Part shown: positions 37,945 through 45,784 of the stretch, piece after piece
Position numbering within the stretch: position 1 is the stretch's first letter
Layout: each line of letters begins with the position of its first letter
DNA from: Micromonospora marina
GTDB taxonomy: Bacteria; Actinomycetota; Actinomycetes; Mycobacteriales; Micromonosporaceae
Length of the DNA: 64,000 nt
Direction of reading: 5' to 3'
Assembly (NCBI RefSeq): GCF_900091565.1
Contig: NZ_FMCV01000004.1
Span: 186,001 to 250,000 of the forward strand
The notes under the pieces: model-generated
What the model was told of the DNA's origin: nothing
Databases searched by the model: none
The model's input: the letters and a program-made list of their open reading frames with translations, nothing else
Translations under genes and position numbers: made by a program

Positions 37945-38398
37945 CAGAAATGCTCCATTCGGGGGTCGACGCCCGTACCGGTGGGGGCCGGTGCGGGTGC
38001 GAGCACCGTCAGGCGCTCAGAAAAGCTCTCGGGGGGGGCCGGCGTCCTGCTCACGCGGCCCGCACATCACGCCCGGGGGCGGCGGGGCCGGCTGGCGGTG
38101 CCGGAGACATGTGCAACGACCGCGGGCCGGGGATCATTCCCGGGCGCCTGCCGCCCGCCCTTCACCGGCGCGGGGTGCTGCTGCGGTCGTACACCAGGTA
38201 TAACGCCCCGCCACCGGCACCGATTCCGCCGCCCGGGTGTCCCCGGCCGTCGATCATGAGGTAGGCGGCGTGAGCTGACCGATTTGTCCGGTAACCTCAT
38301 GATCGACTGGGTGAGGCGGGACGGCGGGCGCGGGGCAAGTGGCGCTGCTCGGGGAACGGATGGGCGGAAAGGGGCCGGGCAGGGGTTACCCTGATGCC
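37945..38398. other. 454-bp divergent intergenic region
   Basis: Contains the leader of the lysozyme-like gene, a run of eight or more G near 38031-38038, and inverted repeat copy B at 38249-38307. No gene is visible. I looked for a c-di-AMP (ydaO) riboswitch, which regulates some actinobacterial cell-wall hydrolases, and could not support one. Confidence 0.5.
38249..38307. repeat. Intergenic inverted repeat, GATCATGAGGT family, copy B
   Basis: 14-bp perfect arms GTCGATCATGAGGT (38249-38262) and ACCTCATGATCGAC (38294-38307), with a 31-nt loop. It sits between the divergent genes at 37944 and 38399. Same core as copies A and C. Confidence 0.9.
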
Positions 38399-38725
38399 AT
38401 GTCGGTCAGCGCCCACGCGTACCTCGCCCGCCCCGGGCGACCCGCCGTGGTGGCGCGCACCCTCGACGAGCTCACCGGCCCCACGAGCGGCATCGTCGAA
38501 CTGCCGGTACGCCTGATGTGGAGCAGCGAACGCGCGTTCGACCTGGGCGAACCGGACGAACTGCTCTGGATGTACGAGAACGTGCTGCGCGAGACGACCC
38601 GGGTGGAGGATCTGCGCGAGCTGATCCACGCGGGCACGTTGCGGAGGCTGTGGCCGCTGCTCAACCTGCCCCGGGGCGTACGCCTGGCCTGGGAGAGCCG
38701 GCACCGGAGCCTGCGCCCGGCGTGA
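38399..38725 (+). CDS. Putative antitoxin-like partner of the AbiEii gene
   Basis: 108 residues, no recognised domain. LDELTGPTSGIVELPVRLMW and ERAFDLGEPDELLWMYENVL look like a compact helical protein, and the C-terminus VRLAWESRHRSL is basic. Its TGA overlaps the GTG of the nucleotidyltransferase gene (GTGA), typical of toxin-antitoxin or other coupled pairs. The order (small gene first, nucleotidyltransferase second) matches AbiE-type type IV toxin-antitoxin loci, but it does not resemble AbiEi, so antitoxin activity is only inferred. Confidence 0.65.
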   Translation: MSVSAHAYLARPGRPAVVARTLDELTGPTSGIVELPVRLMWSSERAFDLGEPDELLWMYENVLRETTRVEDLRELIHAGTLRRLWPLLNLPRGVRLAWESRHRSLRPA

Positions 38726-39372
38726 CCCACCCGCACGACTTCTACCGGCAGGTGGCCCGGGTGGCTCTGGCCGCCGCGGGCCCGCATCGCTTCGTGCTCG
38801 GCGGCGGGGTGGCGTGGGCCGTACACGGCCTGGTCACCCGTCCCACGGAGGACGTCGACCTGTTCGCCGACGTGGAGGGCGCCGCCGCGGCGGCGGCCGA
38901 CGGGGTGCGCGCGGCGCTGGAGCGGGCCGGCTACCAGGTGGCCGAGGTGGACCCGGGCGGGCTGGGTGCGGTGTTCGACGGCTTCGACCGGGACCTGCGG
39001 GACTTCGTGGTGAGCCGGGACGGCCGGCAGATCCGGCTCAGCCTGGCCCGCCTGGACCGGCACCGCAGCCCGGTGGTGATGGACCTCGGCCCGGTGATGG
39101 ACGTCCGCGACCTGATCGCCAACAAGACCGCCGCGCTGGTGAACCGGCGGGAGGTACGCGACTACATCGACGTCTCCGCCGCGCTGGACCGGTACACGGT
39201 CGCCGAGTTGCTGGAGCTGGCCCGGCAGGTCGACCCGGCGCTCGACGACGAAGACGTGCGCGCCGCGGGCCGCTACCTGGACGGGCTGGCCGACCGCCGG
39301 TTCACCCGCTACGGCCTGGACGCGCCGCGCATCGCCGAGGTGCGCCGCCGGATGGCCGCCTGGCCCCGCTGA
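38722..39372 (+). CDS. AbiEii/AbiGii-family nucleotidyltransferase (toxin-like)
   Basis: 216 residues. HRFVLGGGVAWAVHGLVTRP followed by TEDVDLFAD (residues about 17-46) is the GG...T.DxD nucleotidyltransferase motif of the AbiEii/AbiGii toxin family; DLIANKTAALVNRREVRDYI with DYID near 135-155 is the second conserved block. In AbiE systems the enzyme transfers a nucleotide to tRNA or another target and arrests growth, giving phage resistance. It is translationally coupled to the small gene before it. A housekeeping role for a lone nucleotidyltransferase is the alternative. Confidence 0.82.
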   Translation: MTHPHDFYRQVARVALAAAGPHRFVLGGGVAWAVHGLVTRPTEDVDLFADVEGAAAAAADGVRAALERAGYQVAEVDPGGLGAVFDGFDRDLRDFVVSRDGRQIRLSLARLDRHRSPVVMDLGPVMDVRDLIANKTAALVNRREVRDYIDVSAALDRYTVAELLELARQVDPALDDEDVRAAGRYLDGLADRRFTRYGLDAPRIAEVRRRMAAWPR

Positions 39373-39414
39373 GCGGCGGAACCAGACGACCGAGGGCGGG
39401 GACCGGTCGGGCGC

Positions 39415-40317
39415 TCACTTCGTCGGGCGGCCACCCGTGACGCCGAGGATCTCGCCGGTGACGTAGCTGGACTCCTGCGAGGCGAAGTAGACGTACGCGG
39501 GCGCCAGCTCGGCCGGCTGACCGGGACGGCCCAGCGGCGTGTCGGTGCCGAACTGCTTCACCTTCTCCTCCGGCATGGTGGCCGGGATCAGCGGCGTCCA
39601 GATCGGGCCGGGCGCGACCGCGTTGACCCGGATGCCACGCTCGGCCAGGTTCTGCGCGAGCGCCTTGGTGAAGTTGGCGATGGCGGCCTTTGTGGTGGCG
39701 TAGTCGAGCAGCTGCGGCGACGGGTCGAACGCCTGGATCGACGAGGTGTTGATGATCGTCGAGCCGTCCTTCATGTGCGGCACGGCGAACTTGCAGAGCC
39801 AGAACATGGCGTACACGTTGGTCTTGAAGACCCGGTCGAACTGCTCGGTGGTGATGTCGAGCAGGCCGTTGTCCTGCGACATCTGGTAAGCGGCGTTGTT
39901 GACCAGGATGTCGACGCCGCCGAGGTCGCGCAGCGCCCGGTCGACCAGCTCGCGGCAGTTGGCCTCCTCGCGCAGGTCGCACTGGACCGCCACACCGGTG
40001 CGCCCGGCCTGCTCGATCAGGGCGACCGTCTCCCGGGCGTCCTTCTCCTCCTCGTCGCCGAGGTAGGTGACCAGGACGTCGGCGCCCTCGCGGGCGAAGG
40101 CGACAGCGACGGCCCGGCCGATGCCGGAGTCGCCACCGGTGATGATCGCCCGCTTGCCGCTGAGCCGGTCACTGCCCCGGTACGACTCCTCGCCGTGGTC
40201 GGGCTTCGGCCCCATCTGCTGCTCGCTGCCGGGCGGCGTCTGCTGCTGCGCCGGCTGGCCCTCCTGCTGTCCGTACTGCTCGGCCGGGTGCTGCTGGGTG
40301 AACTGGTCCTCGCTCAT
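39415..40317 (-). CDS. SDR-family oxidoreductase with Gln-rich N-terminus
   Basis: 300 residues. A hydrophilic Gln/Pro-rich start (about 1-45) precedes a classical SDR: RAIITGGDSGIGRAVAVAFA near 55-75 (TGxxxGIG), VDILVNNAAYQ near 130 (NNAG variant), INTSSIQAFDPSP, and YATTKAAIANFTKALAQNLA (YxxxK). VRVNAVAPGPIWTPL and VTGGRPTK end it. Related SDRs (YhdG/YghA type) use aldehydes or alcohols; substrate unknown. ATG 40317 fits the conserved start. Divergent from nothing directly; next gene is 127 bp upstream on the same strand. Confidence 0.9.
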   Translation of the reverse strand: MSEDQFTQQHPAEQYGQQEGQPAQQQTPPGSEQQMGPKPDHGEESYRGSDRLSGKRAIITGGDSGIGRAVAVAFAREGADVLVTYLGDEEEKDARETVALIEQAGRTGVAVQCDLREEANCRELVDRALRDLGGVDILVNNAAYQMSQDNGLLDITTEQFDRVFKTNVYAMFWLCKFAVPHMKDGSTIINTSSIQAFDPSPQLLDYATTKAAIANFTKALAQNLAERGIRVNAVAPGPIWTPLIPATMPEEKVKQFGTDTPLGRPGQPAELAPAYVYFASQESSYVTGEILGVTGGRPTK

Positions 40318-40444
40318 GCATGCGCCCCTACCCGGGGGACCGGCGGGAAAAACAGCAGCCAGTGACCGGAAGGTCGACTGGGCGCGGGCCAAGGGCTCTT
40401 CTGGCCATGCGGGCGGCGAGGTCCGGGCAGGTGCCCGGGGCGCG

Positions 40445-40630
40445 TCAGCCGCCCGCGCGCAGGTGCCACTCCGACTCCCCGCCGACCGGGTCCGGCCGGT
40501 CCGGCGGGAACTCGGTCTCGGCGGACTCGATCCGCTCCTCCGGGCGTACCCGGGCCGGCAGTTCGCCGAAGCGGACGTGCCGCAGGAACGCGTACTGCTC
40601 GTCGGTGAACGACTCGGCGGGTTCGCTCAT
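40445..40630 (-). CDS. Small acidic protein, unknown
   Basis: 61 residues, rich in Glu, Asp, Pro and Arg. It begins FTDEQYAFLRHVRFGELPAR after a short start, a regular helical segment, and ends with GGESEWHLRAGG. No membrane segment, no known family. ATG 40630 fits. It stands between two longer genes on opposite strands, with the alcohol dehydrogenase gene 96 bp away and divergent. Confidence 0.6.
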   Translation of the reverse strand: MSEPAESFTDEQYAFLRHVRFGELPARVRPEERIESAETEFPPDRPDPVGGESEWHLRAGG

Positions 40631-40725
40631 GACCGCATTGTGCGCTCACCCGGCCCGTCTCCGCATCAACCGCAACGGCACGGGTATGCCGCCGCGTCGA
40701 CCGTCGGCGGCGAGGTGGAGGAGAC

Positions 40726-41760
40726 ATGCGCGCAGTACGGATGACTGCACCCGGCGTGCTGGAGCACACGGAGGTGCCCACGCCGCAGGCCGGCCCCGGC
40801 GAGGTGCTGCTGCGCGTCGGCGCGGTCGGCGCCTGCCACTCCGACCTGCACATCCTCGACGCCCCGGCGGGCGTGTTCCCGGTCCCGATGACGCTCGGCC
40901 ACGAGATCGCCGGCACCGTCGACACGGTCGGCGCCGGGGTCGACGGATGGTCGCCCGGCGACCGGGCCGCCGTCTACGGCATCATCGGCTGCGGCAGGTG
41001 CCGGGCCTGCCTGCGGGGCGAGGAGAACCGCTGCCGGGTCATCCCGGTCGGCGGCATCGGGCTCAGCCGCGACGGCGGGCTGGCCGAGTACGTGGTGGTG
41101 CCCGCGTCCCGGCTGCTGCCGGTCGGCGACATGGACCTGACCCGGGCGGCGCCGCTGACCGACGCCGGGCTGACGCCGTACCACGCGGTGGAGCTGGCGC
41201 GGCCCCGGCTGCGACCGGGCACCTCCTGCGTGGTGATCGGCATCGGCGGTCTGGGGCACATGGGGTTGCAGATCCTGCTCGCCACCACGGCGGTACGGGT
41301 CATCGCGGTGGACACGAACACCGCCGCGCTGGAGCTGGCCGGCCGCCTGGGTGCGCACCACACGGTGCAGGCCGGACCGGACGCGGTGGAGAAGATCCGC
41401 GAACTGGTCGGGCCGGCGCCGGACGGCGCGGACGTGGTGCTCGACTTCGTCGGCGCGCAGCCCACCCTGGACACCGCCCGGCAGGTCGTCGCCACCGGCG
41501 GTCAGATCCTGCTGGTGGGCCTGGCCGGCGGCACGCTGCCGGTGCGCCCGGTCGCCGACGAGCCGCCCCCGGTGCCGTTGGAGACCGGTGTGGTGGTGCC
41601 GTTCTGGGGCACCCGGGCCGAACTGCACGAGGTGATCGCGCTGGCCCGTGACGGCCGGCTGCACGCCGACGTGCACACGTTCCCCCTCGCGGAGGCGCCG
41701 CAGGCGTACGAGGCGCTGCGCCGGGGCGAGGTGCGGGGGCGGGCGGTCATCGTCCCCTGA
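40726..41760 (+). CDS. Zinc-dependent alcohol dehydrogenase
   Basis: A 344-residue medium-chain dehydrogenase. GACHSDLHI near 35-43 has the catalytic zinc Cys, GHEIAGTVD near 58-66 the zinc His and Glu, and GCGRCRACLRGEENRC near 87-102 the structural zinc cysteines. VVIGIGGLGHMGLQILL near 171 is the NAD(P) Rossmann loop. Substrate class is primary or secondary alcohols; not decided. A strong GGAGGAG precedes ATG 40726. It overlaps the convergent flavoprotein gene by 14 bp. Confidence 0.93.
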   Translation: MRAVRMTAPGVLEHTEVPTPQAGPGEVLLRVGAVGACHSDLHILDAPAGVFPVPMTLGHEIAGTVDTVGAGVDGWSPGDRAAVYGIIGCGRCRACLRGEENRCRVIPVGGIGLSRDGGLAEYVVVPASRLLPVGDMDLTRAAPLTDAGLTPYHAVELARPRLRPGTSCVVIGIGGLGHMGLQILLATTAVRVIAVDTNTAALELAGRLGAHHTVQAGPDAVEKIRELVGPAPDGADVVLDFVGAQPTLDTARQVVATGGQILLVGLAGGTLPVRPVADEPPPVPLETGVVVPFWGTRAELHEVIALARDGRLHADVHTFPLAEAPQAYEALRRGEVRGRAVIVP

Positions 41761-42880
41761 GCGACGGCAGCCGGTCGAGCAACGCCAGGCCGGCGCGTAC
41801 GGGCCGCCGGTCGAGCATCTCGGCGAAGCTCGCCCGGCCCTGGCAGAACCGCACGAACATCCGCCAGCCGGGCGGGCTCGCCAGCATCGCGTGGAACACG
41901 TCGGGCCGCCGCTCGAACACCTCCAGCAGCCGGTGCCCGGCGCGCATCTCCGGCGTCAGCCGCCGGTCGACCTCCCGGGCGTACGCGTCGAGGTCGCCGG
42001 CGGCCACCGCCTCCCCGGCCAGCCGGCCCGAGCGCAGCGCGTAGCTGATCCCCTCGCGGCTCCACGGTTCCAGCAGGCCGGCGGCGTCCCCGGCGACCAG
42101 CACCCGGCCCTGGCGCAGTGGCGAGTCCCCGGTTCGGCAGCGGGTCAGGTGACCGGAGTCGTGCTCCGGCTCGACCGCGGACAGGCCGAGCCGGTCGGTG
42201 AAGTCGCGCAGGTAGGCGCGGGTGCGATCGCCGTCGCCCCGGGCGGCTATGACACCCACCGTGAGACGGTCGCCCTTCGGGAAGACCCACGCGTAGGAGC
42301 CGGGCAGTGGCCCCCAGTCGAGCAGCACCCGGCCGCGCCAGCGGTCCCGCTCGGCGGCGTCCACCGGCAGTTCCAGTTCCAGGCCGAGGTCGACCTGGCG
42401 GAAGCGCACCCCGACGTGGCGCGCCGTCACGCCGGACGAACCGTCCGCGCCGATGACGGTCCGGGCGCGTACCGTCTCACCGCCGGCCAGGCGCAGGCGT
42501 ACCTCGTCGGGGTCCTGCTCGATCGCGCGGACCGCGACGCCTTCGCGGACCTGCGCCCCGGCGGCGACGGCGGCGGCGCGCAGCCGCTCGTCGAACTCCT
42601 CGCGGCGGATCATGGTGACCAGCGGCCCGGCGTGCCGGCGGGTGAACGCGCGTCGCCCGTCCCGGGTGAACGTGACCCGGTCGGTCCGGTCGTGGGCGGG
42701 CACCTCGACGCGGCCGGCGATCTCGGCCAGCGACGTGCCGATGAGGCCGCCGCCGCACGTCTTGTACCGGGGGTGGGTGGCCCGTTCGACCACGAGCGTG
42801 CGGACGCCGGCCCGGGCCGCGGCGTGCGCGGCGGAGAGTCCGGCGGGCCCGCCGCCGACCACGACGAGATCCATGATCAC
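41747..42880 (-). CDS. Geranylgeranyl-reductase-family FAD-dependent oxidoreductase
   Basis: 377 residues. VVVGGGPAGLSAAHAAARAG at the N-terminus binds FAD, ATHPRYKTCGGGLI near 35-50 is the typical family loop with Cys, and IGADGSSGVTARHV near 145 plus RVLVAGDAAGLLEPWSREGI near 250-270 are the GD and second FAD motifs. The family reduces geranylgeranyl chains of archaeal lipids, chlorophyll or menaquinone side chains. In actinomycetes it often reduces menaquinone; the exact substrate is not visible. Start ATG 42880. Confidence 0.88.
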   Translation of the reverse strand: MIMDLVVVGGGPAGLSAAHAAARAGVRTLVVERATHPRYKTCGGGLIGTSLAEIAGRVEVPAHDRTDRVTFTRDGRRAFTRRHAGPLVTMIRREEFDERLRAAAVAAGAQVREGVAVRAIEQDPDEVRLRLAGGETVRARTVIGADGSSGVTARHVGVRFRQVDLGLELELPVDAAERDRWRGRVLLDWGPLPGSYAWVFPKGDRLTVGVIAARGDGDRTRAYLRDFTDRLGLSAVEPEHDSGHLTRCRTGDSPLRQGRVLVAGDAAGLLEPWSREGISYALRSGRLAGEAVAAGDLDAYAREVDRRLTPEMRAGHRLLEVFERRPDVFHAMLASPPGWRMFVRFCQGRASFAEMLDRRPVRAGLALLDRLPSLRGR

Positions 42881-43017
42881 GGGTGCAGCCTAGGGCACCG
42901 GCGGGCCGCGCCGCCCGGTACGACAGCCGAACGGGTGAGCATCATCGCCGTCCGTCCGGGTAACCGCCGGTCGCCGGCCGTCCGCGGGTCGGGCGGTCCA
43001 CGCCGAGGAGGGAAGCG

Positions 43018-43254
43018 ATGCCTCAGGTCCAGCTGTCTGCGGTCGAGGAACGGGTCTACCAGGCGGTGTCCGCGCTGGAGGTGCAGGGACACGTCCCCTA
43101 CCCGGACCTGATCGCCCAGGAGACCGGGATGACCGAGGAGGAACTGCGCGAGCCGCTGCACTCGCTCACCGAGCGGGGGCTGCTGCACCGCGAGGACTCC
43201 CCGATGTCCGGCCTGGACTTCGGACCCCGGTGGTGCGCGCGCCAGATGGCGTGA
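43018..43254 (+). CDS. Small winged-helix-like protein, unknown
   Basis: 78 residues. VEERVYQAVSALEVQGHVPY with TGMTEEELREPLHSLTERGL and LLHREDSPMSG is a plausible winged-helix DNA-binding layout (helix, turn, recognition helix, wing). GAGGAGGGA precedes ATG 43018. It is 66 bp before the MFS gene on the same strand and could regulate it. No Pfam name is offered. Confidence 0.65.
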   Translation: MPQVQLSAVEERVYQAVSALEVQGHVPYPDLIAQETGMTEEELREPLHSLTERGLLHREDSPMSGLDFGPRWCARQMA

Positions 43255-43320
43255 CCGGGTCGTTCGCCCCACCGGGCACCGGGTGACGATCCGGGTGGTC
43301 GACGGTCGATGGGGGGCGCG

Positions 43321-44775
43321 ATGAGCGAAGGCCGGTCGTCGACGGCGGTGCCCGGCACCGGGTACGACGGCCGGCGTCGCTGGCAGGCGCTGAGCGTCGG
43401 CCTGATCGCGGCGTTCATGACGCTGCTGGACGTCAGCATCGTCAACGTCGCGGTGCCGTCGATCGACCGGGCGTTGCAGGCCACGCCGAGCGACCTGCAG
43501 TGGGTGCTGTCCGGGTACGCGCTGACGTTCGGCCTGGTGCTGGTGCCGGCCGGACGGTTCGGTGACGCGCGCGGGCGGCGTACCGCGTTCGTGGTCGGGG
43601 TGGGCCTGTTCACGCTCACCAGCGCGCTGGCCGGGCTGGCCCGTTCGCCGGAGTGGCTGGTCGTCGCCCGGCTCGTCCAGGGTGCCGCCGCCGGTGTGGT
43701 GAACCCGCAGGTCAGCGGCATGATTCAGGAGCTGTTCCGGGGTGCGGACCGGGGCCGGGCGTTCGGGCTGCTGGGCGCGACGATCGGCATCTCCACGGCC
43801 GTGGGTCCGCTGCTCGGCGGGCTGGTCATCCACCTCGGCGGCGCCGAGCACGGCTGGCGGTGGGTGTTCTTCGTGAACATCCCGGTCGGGATCGTGGCGA
43901 TGGTGCTGGGCTGGCGGCTGATGCCCGCCCGGCCCACCAACCCGGCCGGACGGGGCCGCCTCGACCCGCTCGGTGTGCTGCTGCTCGGGACGGGGGTCAC
44001 GGCGCTCCTGCTGCCGCTGGTGCAGCGGGAGCAGTGGCGGGGCCCGGGCAAGTGGCTGCTGATCCCCGTCGGCCTGCTGCTGCTCGGCGGGTTCGCGCTC
44101 TGGGAACACCGGTACGCCCGGCGCGCCCAGCCGCTGTTCGACCTGCGGCTGTTCACGGTGCGCTCGTACACGCTGGGTGCGCTGATCGGCCTGATCTACT
44201 TCGCCGGGTTCACCGCGATCTTCTTCGTCTTCACGCTCTATCTCCAGATGGGGCTCGGCTACAGCGCACTCGTGGCCGGTCTGGCGATCACGCCGTTCGC
44301 GCTCGGTTCGGCGCTCGCCTCCGCGCTCGGCGGCCGGGTGGTCACCCGCTACGGCCGTCCGCTCGTCGCGGTCGGGCTGGTGGCCGTGGTGGCCGGGCTG
44401 ATCGCGACCGATCTGGTGCTGGCCGGCGGGCCGCACGACGACGTGCCGCTGCGGACCGCACTGCCGCTGCTCGTCGCCGGGCTGGGCAGCGGCTTGGTGA
44501 TCGCGCCGAACCAGACGCTCACGCTGTCCGAGGTGCCGGTGCCGACGGCCGGCAGCGGCGCCGGGATGCTGCAGACCGGGCAGCGCCTCGGATCGGCCGC
44601 CGGCATCGCCGCGGTGGGCGCGCTGTTCTTCTCGACGCTCGCCGGCGACCGCGGCGACTGGAGTACGGCGTTCCGCCACTCACTGCTGCTCGCCGCCGGG
44701 ATCATCGTGGTGGCGCTCGGCGCCGCCGTCACCGACATCGTGCTCGGTCACCGGTGGGCCGCGGGCCGCTCCTGA
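43321..44775 (+). CDS. DHA2-family MFS drug transporter, 14 spans
   Basis: 484 residues. LIAAFMTLLDVSIVNVAVPS near 24-44 is the DHA2 start with the TM1 aspartate; WVLSGYALTFGLVLVPAGRF and GDARGRRTAFV near 65-95 are motif A; PEWLVVARLVQGAAAGVVNP is motif B. About 14 hydrophobic spans follow, with VLVPAGRF as the loop 2/3 feature. Probable drug/proton antiporter of the plasma membrane; substrate unknown. ATG 43321 has GGGGGG 5 nt upstream; ATG 43309 is an alternative. A terminator at 44813 ends the unit. Confidence 0.9.
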   Translation: MSEGRSSTAVPGTGYDGRRRWQALSVGLIAAFMTLLDVSIVNVAVPSIDRALQATPSDLQWVLSGYALTFGLVLVPAGRFGDARGRRTAFVVGVGLFTLTSALAGLARSPEWLVVARLVQGAAAGVVNPQVSGMIQELFRGADRGRAFGLLGATIGISTAVGPLLGGLVIHLGGAEHGWRWVFFVNIPVGIVAMVLGWRLMPARPTNPAGRGRLDPLGVLLLGTGVTALLLPLVQREQWRGPGKWLLIPVGLLLLGGFALWEHRYARRAQPLFDLRLFTVRSYTLGALIGLIYFAGFTAIFFVFTLYLQMGLGYSALVAGLAITPFALGSALASALGGRVVTRYGRPLVAVGLVAVVAGLIATDLVLAGGPHDDVPLRTALPLLVAGLGSGLVIAPNQTLTLSEVPVPTAGSGAGMLQTGQRLGSAAGIAAVGALFFSTLAGDRGDWSTAFRHSLLLAAGIIVVALGAAVTDIVLGHRWAAGRS

Positions 44776-44812
44776 TCGGCGGCGGGCAGCAGCACTGTGG
44801 TGAGCAGCCACC

Positions 44813-44838
44813 GGCCGGCCCCGGGAAGGGGGCCGGCC
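44813..44838. terminator. Bidirectional GC hairpin between MFS and lysozyme-like gene
   Basis: 10-bp perfect stem GGCCGGCCCC/GGGGCCGGCC with loop GGGAAG, between the 3' ends of two convergent genes (44775 and 44855). No T tract. Confidence 0.65.
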
Positions 44839-44854
44839 GTTGCGCGGGGTCGGG

Positions 44855-45574
44855 TCACCAGACCTGCTGGACGATGTCCGCGGCCTGCTCCTCCCACTGC
44901 GCGTACGCGTACGGGTAGGCGGACACCTGGACCGTCTGCGCGGCGGTGGTCAGCGGCAGATCCTCCCAGCCGCCGACGTTCTTCAGCGCGTTGAAGAACG
45001 CCTTGCTGGAGTACTCCGGGTCGGTGATCTGCTCGGACGTGCCCCAACCGGACGACGGGCGCTGCTGGAACAGGCCCTCCGAGTCGTGGTCGTTTGACGC
45101 GCCGAGGTGACCCAGGTTGTACAGCTTCGACTCCTGCAGCGAGGTCGCGACGCCGATCACGGCGCCCCGCTCCCCCACGCCGGTCTCCTTGGCCGCCTCG
45201 ACGATGGCCTTGGCGTTGTCGAGCTGCGCGTCGTCGAGCGGGATGCGCGACTGCGCGCCCTCGACGCCGTGCGGCACGAGCTTCTCCTCGGCCGGCCGGT
45301 CGGCCCTGGTCGGCACCTTGTCCAGGCCGGTGGTCTGGCCGGGTTGCACCGCCTCGGTCGAGGTGCCGGTGGCCAGGTCGATGGCGGCCTTGGCGCCGGC
45401 GTGCGGCCCGCTGGTCACAGGCGCGGCCACGGCGACGGGGCCGACGGCCAGGCCACCCAGTACGGCCACCCCCGCCACGCTCAGCGCGGCGCGGCGGTTC
45501 CGGGAGACGGCGGCGGTCTTCACGACGGCGGTCTTCGCGATGGCGGGGAGCCATCCAGTGAAGTACTGCTTCAC
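44855..45574 (-). CDS. Secreted lysozyme-like protein, long paralogue
   Basis: 239 residues. Basic start, then the hydrophobic span AALSVAGVAVLGGLAVGPVA as signal peptide. The C-terminal domain is very close to the protein at 37354: VIGVATSLQESKLYNLGHLG, DHDSEGLFQQRPSSGWGT, DPEYSSKAFFNALKNVGGWE and AAQTVQVSAYPYAYAQWEEQ. The conserved Glu in SLQES and the Ser-Glu-GLFQQRPS block suggest peptidoglycan cleavage (inference). A longer linker between signal and domain distinguishes it. GTG 45574 has AAAGGG 8 nt upstream. Confidence 0.75.
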   Translation of the reverse strand: MKQYFTGWLPAIAKTAVVKTAAVSRNRRAALSVAGVAVLGGLAVGPVAVAAPVTSGPHAGAKAAIDLATGTSTEAVQPGQTTGLDKVPTRADRPAEEKLVPHGVEGAQSRIPLDDAQLDNAKAIVEAAKETGVGERGAVIGVATSLQESKLYNLGHLGASNDHDSEGLFQQRPSSGWGTSEQITDPEYSSKAFFNALKNVGGWEDLPLTTAAQTVQVSAYPYAYAQWEEQAADIVQQVW

Positions 45575-45631
45575 GATGGTTGCCCTTTCGATCGTTACGA
45601 CGCGCTCCGGGATGAGCGCCCCTCGAGGGAC

Positions 45632-45664
45632 TACCGCCGGGTAGGTGTTTGGGTTCCGGCGGTA
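45632..45664. promoter_or_regulatory. Hairpin in the 5' leader of the long lysozyme-like gene
   Basis: TACCGCCGG (45632-45640) pairs with CCGGCGGTA (45656-45664), loop 15 nt. It lies about 58-90 bp before the start codon of the gene at 45574. It could be part of a structured leader; no named riboswitch was recognised. Confidence 0.35.
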
Positions 45665-45784
45665 CGGGGGACACAACGAGCCCGCGGTGTCGGTCATTCC
45701 GGAAATGCCGGGTAGAGCCGAGGCTGCGGTCCAGGTCACCCGCGATTCCGGGCAGCAGAGTCGTGCCTGCCGCAGACCGGACGA

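Noticed and set aside
37945..38250. c-di-AMP (ydaO) riboswitch before the lysozyme-like gene
   Set aside because: The conserved blocks of the ydaO aptamer are not present on the minus strand.
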